A stretch of DNA of 64,000 nucleotides from Oscillospiraceae bacterium (GTDB lineage: Bacteria > Bacillota > Clostridia > Oscillospirales > Oscillospiraceae). The DNA is taken from NCBI GenBank assembly GCA_015067565.1, contig SVMF01000004.1, positions 1 through 64,000 of the forward strand, written 5' to 3'. Shown here piece by piece: positions 35,591 through 47,945 of this stretch. Within the stretch, counting starts at the first letter, position 1; every line of letters starts with the position of its first letter. The notes below the pieces were generated by a model that saw only the letters and a program-made list of their open reading frames with translations, searched no databases and was not told the origin of the DNA. The position numbers were made by a program, and so were the translations under genes.

Positions 35591-36871
35591 TTAAATTCTT
35601 GCCAGTGCCTGTTCGATGTCGGTGATCAGGTCGTCGACATTCTCCAGGCCGCAGGACAGACGAACAAGGTCGGCGGAGACACCGGCTGCTTCCAACTCGG
35701 CATCACTCATCTGTCGGTGGGTCGTGCCTGCCGGATGCAGGCAGCAGGTACGGGCATCGGCAACATGGGTCTCAATTGCTGCAAGCTGCAATGCGCCCAT
35801 GAAATCGGCCGCTGCCTTACGGCCACCCCTCACTCCGAAGGAGATGACACCGCAAGAGCCGTTCGGCAGATATTTTTGTGCGCGGGCATAGTATAGATCG
35901 GTCGGCAAACCGCAGTAGCGCACCCAGGAGATTTTCTCGTGCTGTTGCAGATATTCCGCAACAGCCTGTGCATTTTCGCAGTGCTTCTTCATGCGCACAT
36001 GCAGGCTCTCCAGGCCGAGATTGGTCAAAAATGCGTTGTTCGGGGACTGCATTGCACCGAAGTCGCGCATGAGCTGGGCCGTCGCCTTCGTGATAAATGC
36101 GCCTTCCATGCCGAAGCGCTCGACATAAGTCACACCGTGGTAGCTCTCGTCGGGTGTGCAAAGGCCGGGGAATTTTTCGGGATATTTCGACCAATCGAAC
36201 TTGCCGCTATCGACAATGCAGCCACCGAGGGCCGCGCCGTGGCCGTCAATATACTTCGTGGTCGAATGTGTCACGATGTCTGCGCCCCACTCGATCGGGC
36301 GGCAGTTGACAGGAGTCGCAAAGGTGTTGTCCACGATCAGGGGCACACCATGTGCGTGTGCAGCCTTGGCAAAGCGCTCGATATCCAGCACAGAAAGTGC
36401 CGGGTTTGCGATCGTCTCACCGAACACCGCCTTGGTATTCGGGCGGAATGCCGCCTCCAGCTCCTCGTCGGAGCAATCGGGATCGACAAAGGTAAACTCG
36501 ATGCCCATTCGCTTCATGGTCACCGAAAACAGGTTGAACGTGCCACCGTAAATGGCCGTCGTGCTGACGACATGGTCGCCCATGCCGGCAATATTGAACA
36601 CGGCAAAGAAGCTTGCAGCCTGGCCGGACGAGGTTAGCATGGCAGCCGTGCCGCCCTCGAGCGCAGCGATCTTGGCCGCAACGGCATCGCAGGTCGGATT
36701 TTGCAGACGGCTGTAAAAATAGCCGTTGGCCTCCAGGTCAAAGAGCTTGGCCATCTCATCGGCATTTTCATAGCGGAAGGTCGTGCTCTGGATGATCGGG
36801 ATCTGGCGCGGTTCGCCATTGCCCGGATGATAGCCTGCCTGAACACACAGGGTTTCCAAATTTCTCTTCAT
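35591..36871 (-). CDS. metY: O-acetylhomoserine sulfhydrylase
   Basis: It starts at ATG 36871 (MKRNLETLCVQAGYHPG) behind GAGGTG; 426 aa, the length of MetY rather than the shorter MetB/MetC. This is a PLP enzyme of the Cys/Met family: the PLP lysine is in VTHSTTKYIDGHG, the phosphate-binding SSGQAASFF and the cofactor Asp in VDNTFATP are present. It converts O-acetylhomoserine and sulfide directly to homocysteine. With MetA it forms a two-step route to homocysteine without cystathionine. Confidence 0.95.
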   Translation of the reverse strand: MKRNLETLCVQAGYHPGNGEPRQIPIIQSTTFRYENADEMAKLFDLEANGYFYSRLQNPTCDAVAAKIAALEGGTAAMLTSSGQAASFFAVFNIAGMGDHVVSTTAIYGGTFNLFSVTMKRMGIEFTFVDPDCSDEELEAAFRPNTKAVFGETIANPALSVLDIERFAKAAHAHGVPLIVDNTFATPVNCRPIEWGADIVTHSTTKYIDGHGAALGGCIVDSGKFDWSKYPEKFPGLCTPDESYHGVTYVERFGMEGAFITKATAQLMRDFGAMQSPNNAFLTNLGLESLHVRMKKHCENAQAVAEYLQQHEKISWVRYCGLPTDLYYARAQKYLPNGSCGVISFGVRGGRKAAADFMGALQLAAIETHVADARTCCLHPAGTTHRQMSDAELEAAGVSADLVRLSCGLENVDDLITDIEQALARI

Positions 36872-36907
36872 AATCACACCTCAAACGGTAAAAATAATAT
36901 CAAATGA

Positions 36908-36936
36908 ATTATAATCATCCACTTGCAAAATGTCAA
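36908..36936 (-). promoter_or_regulatory. Consensus promoter of metY(-metA)
   Basis: On the minus strand, TTGACA (36931-36936), 17 bp, TATAAT (36908-36913). The leader is only about 30 nt, too short for a riboswitch or T-box. Confidence 0.85.
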
Positions 36937-36948
36937 CTCAAAAATCTA

Positions 36949-36977
36949 TTGCAATTTCTACGTTTATGCGGTATAAT
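36949..36977 (+). promoter_or_regulatory. Promoter of the ATP synthase operon
   Basis: TTGCAA (36949-36954), 17 bp, TATAAT (36972-36977), back to back with the metY promoter. Confidence 0.8.
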
Positions 36978-37027
36978 TGCGATGTTTGGAAGAAGGAAGA
37001 AAATTGTCACCTAAGGAGATTTTCAGA

Positions 37028-37294
37028 ATGCCGACGAAGATTTTCAGCTTTGTTTATGCCTTGAATTACATCACGCAGGCTGCGATCATGATGGTCATTC
37101 CCGCCGGACTCATCATCGCCGGTGGCTGGCTTCTGACATATCGCTGCGGAGTCGGCAAATGGGCGATGGTCGTCTCCATCGTGCTGGGCGTTCTGGCAGG
37201 GATCTACAGTCTGTTTTCCTTCCTCGTTTCCACCATGAATCACATCGATCCAACCGATCAGAAAGGAGCAAAAGAGAATGACCGAAATCGATAA
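37028..37294 (+). CDS. AtpZ/AtpI-like small membrane protein, first gene of the atp operon
   Basis: The start is ATG 37028 (MPTKIFSFVYALNY) after AAGGAG; 88 aa with two membrane helices (about 14-36 and 43-66) and a short charged tail. Small two-helix proteins of the AtpZ/AtpI group open many ATP synthase operons and help assemble the c-ring or handle Mg2+. Assignment rests on size, topology and position more than on a sequence signature. It overlaps the next gene by 17 bp. Confidence 0.65.
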   Translation: MPTKIFSFVYALNYITQAAIMMVIPAGLIIAGGWLLTYRCGVGKWAMVVSIVLGVLAGIYSLFSFLVSTMNHIDPTDQKGAKENDRNR

Positions 37295-37673
37295 AATCAC
37301 CTTCCGTTCTCAGCTCCCCGTCTATCTGGCGCAGCTTGCCTTGTGCGCCGTCATGGTCGGTGTGTATGCCGTTCTCGGGAAGCTGTCGCAAAGAGTCATA
37401 TTCGGTGCCGTTTTGGGTGCTGCCACCTCTTTGCTGAACTACTCGGTGATGATCTTCTCTCTTCTCAAGGCTGCCAAAAGCGATTCACCCGAACGGGCGC
37501 AGCTCAAGGCCCGCGGAAATTACATCCTGCGAATGCTCCTTTTGATGGTTGGCCTTGTCGTGGCGCTGAAGTTCGGCCCCTTTGATCCCCTTGCGACCCT
37601 TCTGCCGCTGATTTTGATGAGGATTGCACTCTTCCTCGGCGGCTTACTCATCAAGAAAGGAGCAGCTGTATGA
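37278..37673 (+). CDS. atpI: ATP synthase subunit I (AtpI)
   Basis: 131 aa with four hydrophobic segments, starting after GAAAGGAGC. AtpI is a chaperone for c-ring assembly in sodium- and proton-type ATP synthases, and this gene lies directly before atpB, its usual place. The family is poorly conserved, so topology and position carry the call. It overlaps atpB by 4 bp (ATGA). Confidence 0.75.
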   Translation: MTEIDKITFRSQLPVYLAQLALCAVMVGVYAVLGKLSQRVIFGAVLGAATSLLNYSVMIFSLLKAAKSDSPERAQLKARGNYILRMLLLMVGLVVALKFGPFDPLATLLPLILMRIALFLGGLLIKKGAAV

Positions 37674-38431
37674 ACATCAATACCGACGGCCCGAAGATAT
37701 TGTTTGATTTCGACCTCCTCGGCCTGAACATCTCGATCACCGAGACTGTGCTCTCGTCTTTCATCGTGATGCTGCTTCTAATGGCGGCCAGCGTTTACCT
37801 CGGACGGAACCTCAAAAAGCGCCCCGGCGGAAGGCAGGTTCTGACCGAAAAGCTTGTCACCATGCTCTACAATCTCGTGCGCGACACCATGGGCGAGCAC
37901 AACCTGCGCTTTGCGCCGTACATCGGCACGCTTTTTTGTGCCTCTCTGTTCGGCACGCTGATCGGCATGACGGGCTTTGTTCGCTCGGCCACTGCGGATT
38001 TCAGCACCACCATTGCTTGGGCACTGGTCACAACGGGTATGGTATGGTATCACAACATTAAAAATAACGGTTTCTTCGGCTGGCTCAAGGGCTTTACCGA
38101 GCCAATCGTCGTAATGACCCCGATGAACCTCGTCAGCGAGGTCGCACAGCCGATCGCGCTGGCCTTCCGTCACTTTGGCAATGTCGCCGGCGGCGGTGTC
38201 CTGACGAGCATGATCTACGGCGCTCTTGCCGCATTGAGCTCTGTGGTCTTCGGCTGGATCCCCAACGAGATCATTGGCTCCATCCCCTTCTTGCAGCTCG
38301 GCATCCCTGCCGTTTTGTCTGTATACTTCGACCTTTTCTCCGGCTTTATTCAGGCGCTCGTGTTCTGTATGCTCACGATGGTCTATGTCGGCGAAGCAAG
38401 TCCACCCCCCGCAATCAAAAAAGAAAACTAA
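37670..38431 (+). CDS. atpB: ATP synthase F0 subunit a
   Basis: 253 aa with about six membrane helices. The essential stator arginine is in PIALAFRHFGNVAGG (about residue 167), facing the ion-binding site of the rotating c-ring. The C-terminal helices (LVFCMLTMVYVGEA) are as in other Clostridial a subunits. It provides the ion half-channels of the rotary motor. Confidence 0.95.
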   Translation: MNINTDGPKILFDFDLLGLNISITETVLSSFIVMLLLMAASVYLGRNLKKRPGGRQVLTEKLVTMLYNLVRDTMGEHNLRFAPYIGTLFCASLFGTLIGMTGFVRSATADFSTTIAWALVTTGMVWYHNIKNNGFFGWLKGFTEPIVVMTPMNLVSEVAQPIALAFRHFGNVAGGGVLTSMIYGALAALSSVVFGWIPNEIIGSIPFLQLGIPAVLSVYFDLFSGFIQALVFCMLTMVYVGEASPPPAIKKEN

Positions 38432-38437
38432 TTTTAG

Positions 38438-38686
<249 letters not shown>

Positions 38687-38722
38687 TCCGAATCAAAGCA
38701 TGTAAGAAAGGAGTGATGAGGC

Positions 38723-39244
38723 TTGGTCCTTTTCGCAAAAGCCACCGAGAGCTTCGTGGATATCAATGTGTGGACCTCAATCTTCACACTGCTGAATCTG
38801 CTGTTATTGTTCCTCGTGATGAAAAAATTCCTGTTTGGGCCCATCCGAATTATGATCGTCGAGCGCCAGAAGGAGATCGACGACCAGTATGCAGATGCCG
38901 AACGGTCCAAGACCGAAGCAGCAGAATTAAAGGCACAGTATGAAACCCGTCTGGCCGAGGCCAATGCCGAAAGCGACGAAATCTTGAAAGAAGCATATCG
39001 CAAAGCAACCGAGCGTGAGGAAGAAATCGTCCGCAACGCGCAGGAGCAGGCTGCGCAGACGATCCGCAGAGCCGACGCGCAGATCGCCATGGAGAAAAAG
39101 CGTGCCATGAACGAAATCAAAGACGATGTGACCGTGATGGCCGTAGATATCGCCTCTGCGGTTCTCGCCCGTGATGTCAAGGCAGATGAGCACAGCGTGC
39201 TGATCGACTCCTTCATCGAGAATCTGGGTGAAAACTATGATTGA
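38723..39244 (+). CDS. atpF: ATP synthase F0 subunit b
   Basis: 173 aa with a TTG start after AAAGGAGTGATGAGGC. One N-terminal membrane helix (about 18-36) is followed by a long right-handed coiled coil rich in A, E, K and R. It forms the peripheral stalk with subunit delta. The stop overlaps atpH by 8 bp. Confidence 0.93.
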   Translation: MVLFAKATESFVDINVWTSIFTLLNLLLLFLVMKKFLFGPIRIMIVERQKEIDDQYADAERSKTEAAELKAQYETRLAEANAESDEILKEAYRKATEREEEIVRNAQEQAAQTIRRADAQIAMEKKRAMNEIKDDVTVMAVDIASAVLARDVKADEHSVLIDSFIENLGENYD

Positions 39245-39770
39245 TGCACGGAGCTACGGAAAGGCTCTGTTCGAGCTTGCACAGGAGAATCAGAATGCCC
39301 CGCAGGTTCGCCAGGAGCTTCAGCTCGTGCAGGAGCTGCTGAAAAAAAATCCCGAATACATCACCTTGATGGACACCCCCGCCGTTCCCACAGGGGAGAA
39401 ATGCACCCTTTTGCACGAGGCTTTCAGTGTTGTTGATGGGATGCTGCACAATTTTCTGTCCATTTTGTGTGAGAAACGGTCGTTCTTCTGTTTCCATGCC
39501 TGTGCACAGGCATTTTACTCGGCTTATGACGAGGCAAATGACATTCTGCGCGCCACCGCCGTCACTGCCGTTGCCATGAATGCAGCGCAGCTTGAGGCCC
39601 TAAAAACCAAGCTGGCACAGCTCACCGGCAAACATATTGAGCTAACCAATCAAGTCGATCCGGCTGTCCTCGGCGGTGTGACCCTGCGTTATGCGGGTGT
39701 GCAGATCGATGACAGCATTCAAAGCCGTCTGCAGGCGCTTCGGCGCAGTCTGACGGAAACCATTGTATAG
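39237..39770 (+). CDS. atpH: ATP synthase F1 subunit delta
   Basis: It starts at ATG 39237 ([15 protein letters not shown]) inside the end of atpF; 177 aa. The N-terminal six-helix domain and the C-terminal motif [17 protein letters not shown] are typical. It links the b stalk to the top of the F1 head. Confidence 0.95.
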   Translation: MIDARSYGKALFELAQENQNAPQVRQELQLVQELLKKNPEYITLMDTPAVPTGEKCTLLHEAFSVVDGMLHNFLSILCEKRSFFCFHACAQAFYSAYDEANDILRATAVTAVAMNAAQLEALKTKLAQLTGKHIELTNQVDPAVLGGVTLRYAGVQIDDSIQSRLQALRRSLTETIV

Positions 39771-39786
39771 AAAAGTTGGTGAAACC

Positions 39787-41295
<1,509 letters not shown>

Positions 41296-41307
41296 AGGAG
41301 AGAGCCT

Positions 41308-42153
41308 ATGTCCGGAGCGTCTATGAAACAGATCAAGACGCGCATCAAGAGCGTCGAATCCACACGCCAGATCACCAAAGCCATGGAGCTTGTCGCTACG
41401 AGCAAGCTCCGCAAAGCCAAGGAGCGTGCTGAAAACTCCCGCCCCTTCCATCAGGTGTTATCGGAAGTCATTTCCTGCCTACAGGCAACCGCAGCCGATG
41501 CCCCCTCCGTTTTCACGACGGCGCGAGAAGTCAAGAGAACCTGCTACATCGTCATTGCAGGTGACCGTGGATTGGCCGGCGGCTACAATGCCAACCTGTT
41601 CCGAATGGTCAAAGGCAAGCTCGGTGCAGACGATTGCGTGCTCCCCATTGGCAAAAAAGCCCTGGAGCACTATCGCCGCAGCCATTGCGAAATCGTCAGC
41701 AGCTACTTTTCCAAGACCGCATCCATCGGCATCGGAGATTGCAAGCAGCTTGCACAGCTCCTCTGCGACGGCTATGCCGAGGGCAAGTTTGATCGCGTCG
41801 TTGTGGCATACACCTATTTCCAGAATATGCTCTCGCAGATCCCCAAAATTGACCCTGTGTTGCCCATCGCAGTCAGCGACGGCACGCAAGGAAAATACAC
41901 AAATTCCCTGATCGAAGGCAGCGCCGAAGAGCTAATCTCTGCCATTGTACCGCAATATGTTTCCGGCATATTGTATGCCACAGTGTGCGAAGCGGCTGCC
42001 TCTGAGCACGGAGCACGTCGCACCGCTATGAGTGCCGCAAACAAAAACGCAACGGAGATCATCGACAATCTGGTTCTCAAGTTCAATCGTGCTCGTCAGG
42101 CAGTCATCACGCAGGAGATCACAGAGATCGTCTCCGGCGCAGAAGCACTGTAA
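41308..42153 (+). CDS. atpG: ATP synthase F1 subunit gamma
   Basis: 281 aa, ATG 41308 after GGAGAGAGCCT. Both ends carry the coiled-coil shaft signatures (KQIKTRIKSVESTRQITKAM at the start, ITQEITEIVSGAEAL at the end), and the middle has GDRGLAGGYN. It is the rotating central shaft. Confidence 0.97.
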   Translation: MSGASMKQIKTRIKSVESTRQITKAMELVATSKLRKAKERAENSRPFHQVLSEVISCLQATAADAPSVFTTAREVKRTCYIVIAGDRGLAGGYNANLFRMVKGKLGADDCVLPIGKKALEHYRRSHCEIVSSYFSKTASIGIGDCKQLAQLLCDGYAEGKFDRVVVAYTYFQNMLSQIPKIDPVLPIAVSDGTQGKYTNSLIEGSAEELISAIVPQYVSGILYATVCEAAASEHGARRTAMSAANKNATEIIDNLVLKFNRARQAVITQEITEIVSGAEAL

Positions 42154-42159
42154 ATGTAA

Positions 42160-43590
<1,431 letters not shown>

Positions 43591-43592
43591 AC

Positions 43593-43988
43593 ATGGCTAC
43601 CTTCCGTTTGCAGATCGTGACTCCAGAAGGCTGTCCCTTTGATGCGCAGGCTGAAGCGCTACGCCTTTGCACCTCTGAGGGCTATGTCAGCATTCGCGCA
43701 CAGCACGCAGACTACATCGCAACGCTGGGCATCGGTATCGTAACTCTTACCACCGAAGGCACATCGAAAGATGCCGCCTGCGGCGGTGGCTTCGTGACAG
43801 TGGAAAAGGGCGCGGTTCGATTGGTCGCAACCAGTTTTGAATATGCCGACGAGATCGATGTCGAGCGCGCCGAGCAGGCTAAGCTCGCCGCCGAGCAGAT
43901 CCTCGCCGAATCAAAAGATCACGAGGATATCAAGCTTGCCAAGGCGCGTCTGGCCAGAGCTGTCAACCGCTTGAAAATCGCAAAATAA
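43593..43988 (+). CDS. atpC: ATP synthase F1 subunit epsilon
   Basis: 131 aa beginning 2 bp after atpD. It has an N-terminal beta sandwich (TPEGCPFDAQAEALRLCTSE) and a C-terminal helical hairpin that can inhibit hydrolysis. It is the last gene of the operon before a strong terminator. Confidence 0.95.
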   Translation: MATFRLQIVTPEGCPFDAQAEALRLCTSEGYVSIRAQHADYIATLGIGIVTLTTEGTSKDAACGGGFVTVEKGAVRLVATSFEYADEIDVERAEQAKLAAEQILAESKDHEDIKLAKARLARAVNRLKIAK

Positions 43989-44003
43989 CCAACTGCAAAA
44001 AAG

Positions 44004-44039
44004 CTGCGCGCACTGTCATTGACAGCGCGCGCAGTTTTT
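44004..44039 (+). terminator. Terminator of the ATP synthase operon
   Basis: CTGCGCGC / GCGCGCAG with an inner TGTC/GACA extension, followed by TTTTT. Confidence 0.9.
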
Positions 44040-44154
44040 ACAGCCTGTTTTACTCTTCCGCCCGTTTGTTTACATAATTTTTTCTTTTTTTGAGCAAAAA
44101 AGACTTGTAATTTTTGTAATTATTTGTTACTATATAGGCAGAAGGAGTGTTTTT

Positions 44155-44916
44155 ATGCGATTTGTTTCCTGGAATGTCAACGGAATCCGCGCCTGCATGG
44201 AAAAAGGCTTTCTTGACATATTTCAAACGCTGAATGCCGATTTTTTTTGCCTGCAAGAAACCAAGGCACAGCCTGAGCAGATACAGCTTTCGTTGGACGG
44301 CTATGAGCAGTTCTGGAATTCGGCAGAAAAGAAGGGTTACTCCGGTACAGCGATCTTTGCCAAGCTGCCTCCGCTGTCCGTTCACTATGGTGTCGGTGTT
44401 GAAGATCTCGACCACGAAGGTCGGCTGATCACCCTGGAGTATCCGCAGTTCTATCTTCTGACCTGCTATACCCCCAATGCGCAGGACGGCCTGAGGCGCA
44501 TCGACCACCGCATGGCCTGGGAGGATGCTTTCCGTACCTATGTCTGCAACCTCGACAAGAACAAGCCCGTCATTATCTGTGGTGACCTGAACGTCGCGCA
44601 CAACGAGATCGACCTTAAAAATCCGAGAGCCAACCGAGGAAACGCCGGCTTCTCCGACGAAGAACGCGGAAAATTCAACGAGCTGTTGTCCTGCGGCCTG
44701 ACGGACACCTTCCGCTATCGCAATCCCGATCTGGCACACGCCTATACTTGGTGGAGCTACCGCTTCAACGCACGCGCTAACAACGCCGGATGGCGCATCG
44801 ACTATTTCCTTGTCTCCGACCGTCTGCGTGACAAGATCACTGCAACCCCAATCTATAACGAAATCTTCGGCTCCGATCATTGTCCCGTCGGCCTGGAGCT
44901 GTCTATGGAGGACTGA
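44155..44916 (+). CDS. exoA: Exodeoxyribonuclease III / AP endonuclease
   Basis: 253 aa behind AGAAGGAG. EEP-fold signatures: SWNVNGIRA, the metal-binding Glu in CLQETKA, ICGDLNVAHNEID, and the C-terminal SDHCPVGLEL with the catalytic His. It cleaves DNA at abasic sites in base-excision repair and also has 3'-5' exonuclease activity. A promoter TTGTAA-17-TACTAT lies about 45 bp upstream. The next gene starts 2 bp downstream but is functionally unrelated. Confidence 0.97.
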   Translation: MRFVSWNVNGIRACMEKGFLDIFQTLNADFFCLQETKAQPEQIQLSLDGYEQFWNSAEKKGYSGTAIFAKLPPLSVHYGVGVEDLDHEGRLITLEYPQFYLLTCYTPNAQDGLRRIDHRMAWEDAFRTYVCNLDKNKPVIICGDLNVAHNEIDLKNPRANRGNAGFSDEERGKFNELLSCGLTDTFRYRNPDLAHAYTWWSYRFNARANNAGWRIDYFLVSDRLRDKITATPIYNEIFGSDHCPVGLELSMED

Positions 44917-44918
44917 AT

Positions 44919-46535
44919 ATGAAAAAGAGAATCATCTGTCTGCTGTTGAGCGTGTGCTTGCTCTTCTCGCTCGTTCCCGCCGTCTCGGCCTATTCCAACC
45001 TCGCCCCGTGGGCGCAAGAGGCTGTCGAGGCCATGGATTCCCTCGGTTTCCTGCCCGAAGCGCTGATGAAGGCGGATATGACACGCAACATCACCCGTGG
45101 CGAAATGTGCAAGATGGCCGTTCTGGTCTTTGAGCATCTGATCGGCGGCTATGCCTATCCCGCCTCGACCAACTATTTCAAGGACACAAAGGATCCTGAT
45201 ATCTGCTTTGCATACGAACAGGGCATCATTTCCGGCTACGACGACGGTATGTTCCGCCCGAACCAGCAGCTGACCCGTCAGGAGTTTTTCAAGATCACCT
45301 ACAATCTGATGGGCTCCGCCTATTGCGACGTCAACACCATTCCTCCAGCCTCCCTCGCAGGCTTTTCCGATGCCGGCAAGCTGCATGATTACGCAGTCAA
45401 GCCCACGCAGATCATGGTCTCCATCGGTGTCGTGCAGGGTGCCGGAGACAAGCTCAATCCGCTCTCTCCTACTTCCTGCCAAGAAGCTATTTTGATGTTC
45501 TTCCGCGCCTATGAATATATGTGTCAGTGGTTCAATGCACAATCTGAGGAGGACAAGATCGTACAGATCTATGCACAAGGCTATTCCGGCATCAGCGATT
45601 GGGCCATCCGTGAGGTCATGGAAATGGAAACCAAGGGTATGATTCCTCCTTGCCTGAGCAACTGCAATATGTCCAACGCGATCACCCGTGCACAGATGTG
45701 TTCCATTGCCGTTGTGGCCTACCGCAAGGCAATGAACGAGAACGTCCAGCCGAGCGGTAAGAATTATTTCACCGACTGCTCCGATCCGGATGTCAACCTG
45801 GCTTACGAGCTGAACATCGTCGGGGGCTATGGTGACGGCAAGTTCGGTCCGAACGATACACTCACCCGTGAGCAGTTTTTCAAGATCATGGCAAACTTCA
45901 TGGCAGCACTCAACTATCCCCGTACCGACAGCAATGCCATCTCTCTTGGCACCTACTCTGACGGCGCAAAGGTTGACGATTGGGCGCGTGCTGCGACCCG
46001 TCTGATGATCTACATCGGCGCAGTTCGCGGCGACGGTAAAAACCTGAAGCCCAATGATGCAACCTCCATTCAGGAGGCCGTTGCGATCTTCCTGCGTTGC
46101 TTCAACTTTACGACCAACTGGCTTGCCGAGCATCCCGATGGCGAGGATTATGTCGAAACCACGCTGCTTGAAGACCTTGTGGCCTTCGCAAAGAGCTTTG
46201 TTGGCTATCCCTATGTCTATGGTGGCAACGGCCCGAACTGCTTCGATTGCTCCGGCTTCGTTCTGTATGTCTATAAGCACTTCGGCTACAGCTTCTCGCG
46301 CGGTGCACAAGAGCAGTACCTTGACGGTGTCCACATTGCTAAGAGCGACCTGCGCCTGGGCGATCTGGTCTTTTTCAGCGGCAATGGTTATGCCATTACC
46401 CACGTTGGCCTGTACATCGGAGACGGCAATTTCATCCACGCCTCCAATCCGACCCGCGGTGTTGTGATTGACACACTGATGAGCGGCTATTACAGTACCC
46501 ATTACTGGAGTGCCTGCCGCATCATTACCGATTAA
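44919..46535 (+). CDS. Secreted SLH-repeat NlpC/P60 cell-wall hydrolase
   Basis: It starts at ATG 44919 behind GGAGGACTGAAT; 538 aa. The signal peptide is residues 1-24 (cleavage near VSAYS). Six SLH-like segments in two sets of three span about 25-395; several carry the ITRGEM/LTRQEFF-type motif. The C-terminal NlpC/P60 domain (about 420-538) has the catalytic Cys in NCFDCSGFV, the first His in THVGLYIG and a second His in IHASNP. It probably cuts peptidoglycan stem peptides during growth, division or germination. N-terminal rather than C-terminal SLH distinguishes it from the other two SLH proteins here. Confidence 0.93.
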   Translation: MKKRIICLLLSVCLLFSLVPAVSAYSNLAPWAQEAVEAMDSLGFLPEALMKADMTRNITRGEMCKMAVLVFEHLIGGYAYPASTNYFKDTKDPDICFAYEQGIISGYDDGMFRPNQQLTRQEFFKITYNLMGSAYCDVNTIPPASLAGFSDAGKLHDYAVKPTQIMVSIGVVQGAGDKLNPLSPTSCQEAILMFFRAYEYMCQWFNAQSEEDKIVQIYAQGYSGISDWAIREVMEMETKGMIPPCLSNCNMSNAITRAQMCSIAVVAYRKAMNENVQPSGKNYFTDCSDPDVNLAYELNIVGGYGDGKFGPNDTLTREQFFKIMANFMAALNYPRTDSNAISLGTYSDGAKVDDWARAATRLMIYIGAVRGDGKNLKPNDATSIQEAVAIFLRCFNFTTNWLAEHPDGEDYVETTLLEDLVAFAKSFVGYPYVYGGNGPNCFDCSGFVLYVYKHFGYSFSRGAQEQYLDGVHIAKSDLRLGDLVFFSGNGYAITHVGLYIGDGNFIHASNPTRGVVIDTLMSGYYSTHYWSACRIITD

Positions 46536-46549
46536 AATCGAACGATAGA

Positions 46550-46592
46550 AATACTCCCTGATGTAAGAAAATCACATCAGGGAGTATTTTTT
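46550..46592. terminator. Bidirectional terminator between NlpC/P60 and anti-sigma genes
   Basis: A 15-bp stem (AATACTCCCTGATGT / ACATCAGGGAGTATT) with T-runs on the plus strand. The two genes converge on it. Confidence 0.88.
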
Positions 46593-47331
46593 ACTTCACA
46601 AGGATGATCACATAGGTGGCATGCATGACATCTTCCGTGTAGTAGTGTTCTGCCCTGTCACCGTATTTTTCAATGATGCGCATAAATTCGTCACAGCTCA
46701 CGCTGTAGAAGGCCGTTTCATTGCCGCTGATAGCATATTCGCTCTTTCTCAGCAGTGGAGCCATCTCGTCTGCATTTATCAGCTCGCCGTCGATCATCGG
46801 TGTCTTGTCGTCGATTTTTAGCACGAGGATCCCCGGTGTATTGGATGGAGCTCGTTTGCTTGCGTGTACTTCTCCGTCCGCAGCTGCCATCGGGATCGGA
46901 TCCTCGGCAAATTCTGCCGGCTCCGTCTCCACACACACCGTCGGAGCATCCGTTTTCCCACCGTATACCACAGACTTCTGTTCTGTCATCGGCATCTGAG
47001 CACTCTTATCCGGTTGTTCAGGCAGTGCCAGCTTGCCAACAAACGCAATTGCAAGCACCGCCGCGGCCGCAAGTCCACAAGTAATCAGTGTGCGGTAACG
47101 CTTCGGCTTTTTGGGTTGGTTTTTTACCTGCTGCATAATCCTCTGCGTCAGATCCTGCGGTACATTTGCCTCCAAAATGCGAATGTTTTCATCATTTTTC
47201 TGCATTTGTGCAAGGAGTGCACGGCATTGTTCACAGCTGCTCAAGTGTTCGTTTAGCTGTTGTTCCTCTTCGGGTGTATTCATTGCATCCAGGTGTCCAC
47301 TCAAAAGCAGAATATCAAAATCACAGTTCAA
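46591..47331 (-). CDS. Anti-sigma factor with zinc-binding domain
   Basis: 246 aa. The N-terminal ZAS domain has the HxxxCxxC motif (HLSSCEQC, about 29-36) that clamps an ECF sigma factor. A single membrane helix follows (about 81-103). The extracytoplasmic C-terminal part (about 150-246) has a helix-strand composition with no recognised sensor domain. Its start overlaps the sigma gene by 4 bp, the standard arrangement for a cognate pair. The stress sensed is unknown; wall or envelope stress is a reasonable guess. Confidence 0.9.
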   Translation of the reverse strand: MNCDFDILLLSGHLDAMNTPEEEQQLNEHLSSCEQCRALLAQMQKNDENIRILEANVPQDLTQRIMQQVKNQPKKPKRYRTLITCGLAAAAVLAIAFVGKLALPEQPDKSAQMPMTEQKSVVYGGKTDAPTVCVETEPAEFAEDPIPMAAADGEVHASKRAPSNTPGILVLKIDDKTPMIDGELINADEMAPLLRKSEYAISGNETAFYSVSCDEFMRIIEKYGDRAEHYYTEDVMHATYVIILVK

Positions 47332-47945
47332 TCCCGCGTCCCCCCTTTCTGTTTTTTAGACGGCATGATTGCCGATTTGTTCCCGATTTCCGTGAGTATT
47401 TTTCGTAACTGATCTCTTGCGCGAGATAAGCGGGACTTTACAGTTCCCTCTTTGATTTGCAGGATTTTTGCAATCTCAGTATAGCTCAGGTCGTTGACTA
47501 CACGCAGCGTCAGAATCTGTCGCTGTTCATCGTCAAGCTGCTTCATAGCCTGCTGCAGGTGCTCTCGCTCTTCTTGACAGATGGCCGCCTCCTCGGGTGT
47601 CGGAGCACTGTCAGTGACATCCAAAACCTGCGACTGTTCGTCATCCTCGACGGTCAAGGAAATGGTGGGCTTTCTTTTTCTTGCACGCAACAGATCCAAA
47701 CAACAATTTGAAGCCAGGCGGTAAAGCCATGTCGAAAACGAGGCATCAAACTGGAAACTCTCGAGATGCTTCCACACCTTCAAAAAAGCCTCCTGCGTCA
47801 TATCTGCCGCATCCTCCTCGTTACCCGTCATGCGCAGGCAGAGGCGGAAAATCTGATCCTGATACTGCAAAACCAACTTCTCAAACGCCTCAGTATCTCC
47901 CTTGGCCGCTGCGCGTATGCACTTTCTTTCGTCTATGACAATCAC
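47328..47945 (-). CDS. ECF-type RNA polymerase sigma factor
   Basis: 205 aa. The GTG start at 47945 overlaps the dusB stop (GTGA). Sigma-2 (about 20-90, DMTQEAFLKVWKHLESFQ) and sigma-4 (about 135-185, LRVVNDLSYTEIAKIL then VKSRLSRARDQLRK) are complete. This is group RpoE/SigW-like. Held by the downstream membrane anti-sigma, it would be released to redirect RNA polymerase upon envelope stress. An autoregulatory ECF promoter (AAC...CGT) was not found because the gene is embedded behind dusB. Confidence 0.95.
   Translation of the reverse strand: MIVIDERKCIRAAAKGDTEAFEKLVLQYQDQIFRLCLRMTGNEEDAADMTQEAFLKVWKHLESFQFDASFSTWLYRLASNCCLDLLRARKRKPTISLTVEDDEQSQVLDVTDSAPTPEEAAICQEEREHLQQAMKQLDDEQRQILTLRVVNDLSYTEIAKILQIKEGTVKSRLSRARDQLRKILTEIGNKSAIMPSKKQKGGTRD

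Noticed and set aside
36872-36908. SAM riboswitch or T-box before metY
   Set aside because: The predicted leader is about 30 nt, far too short for either.
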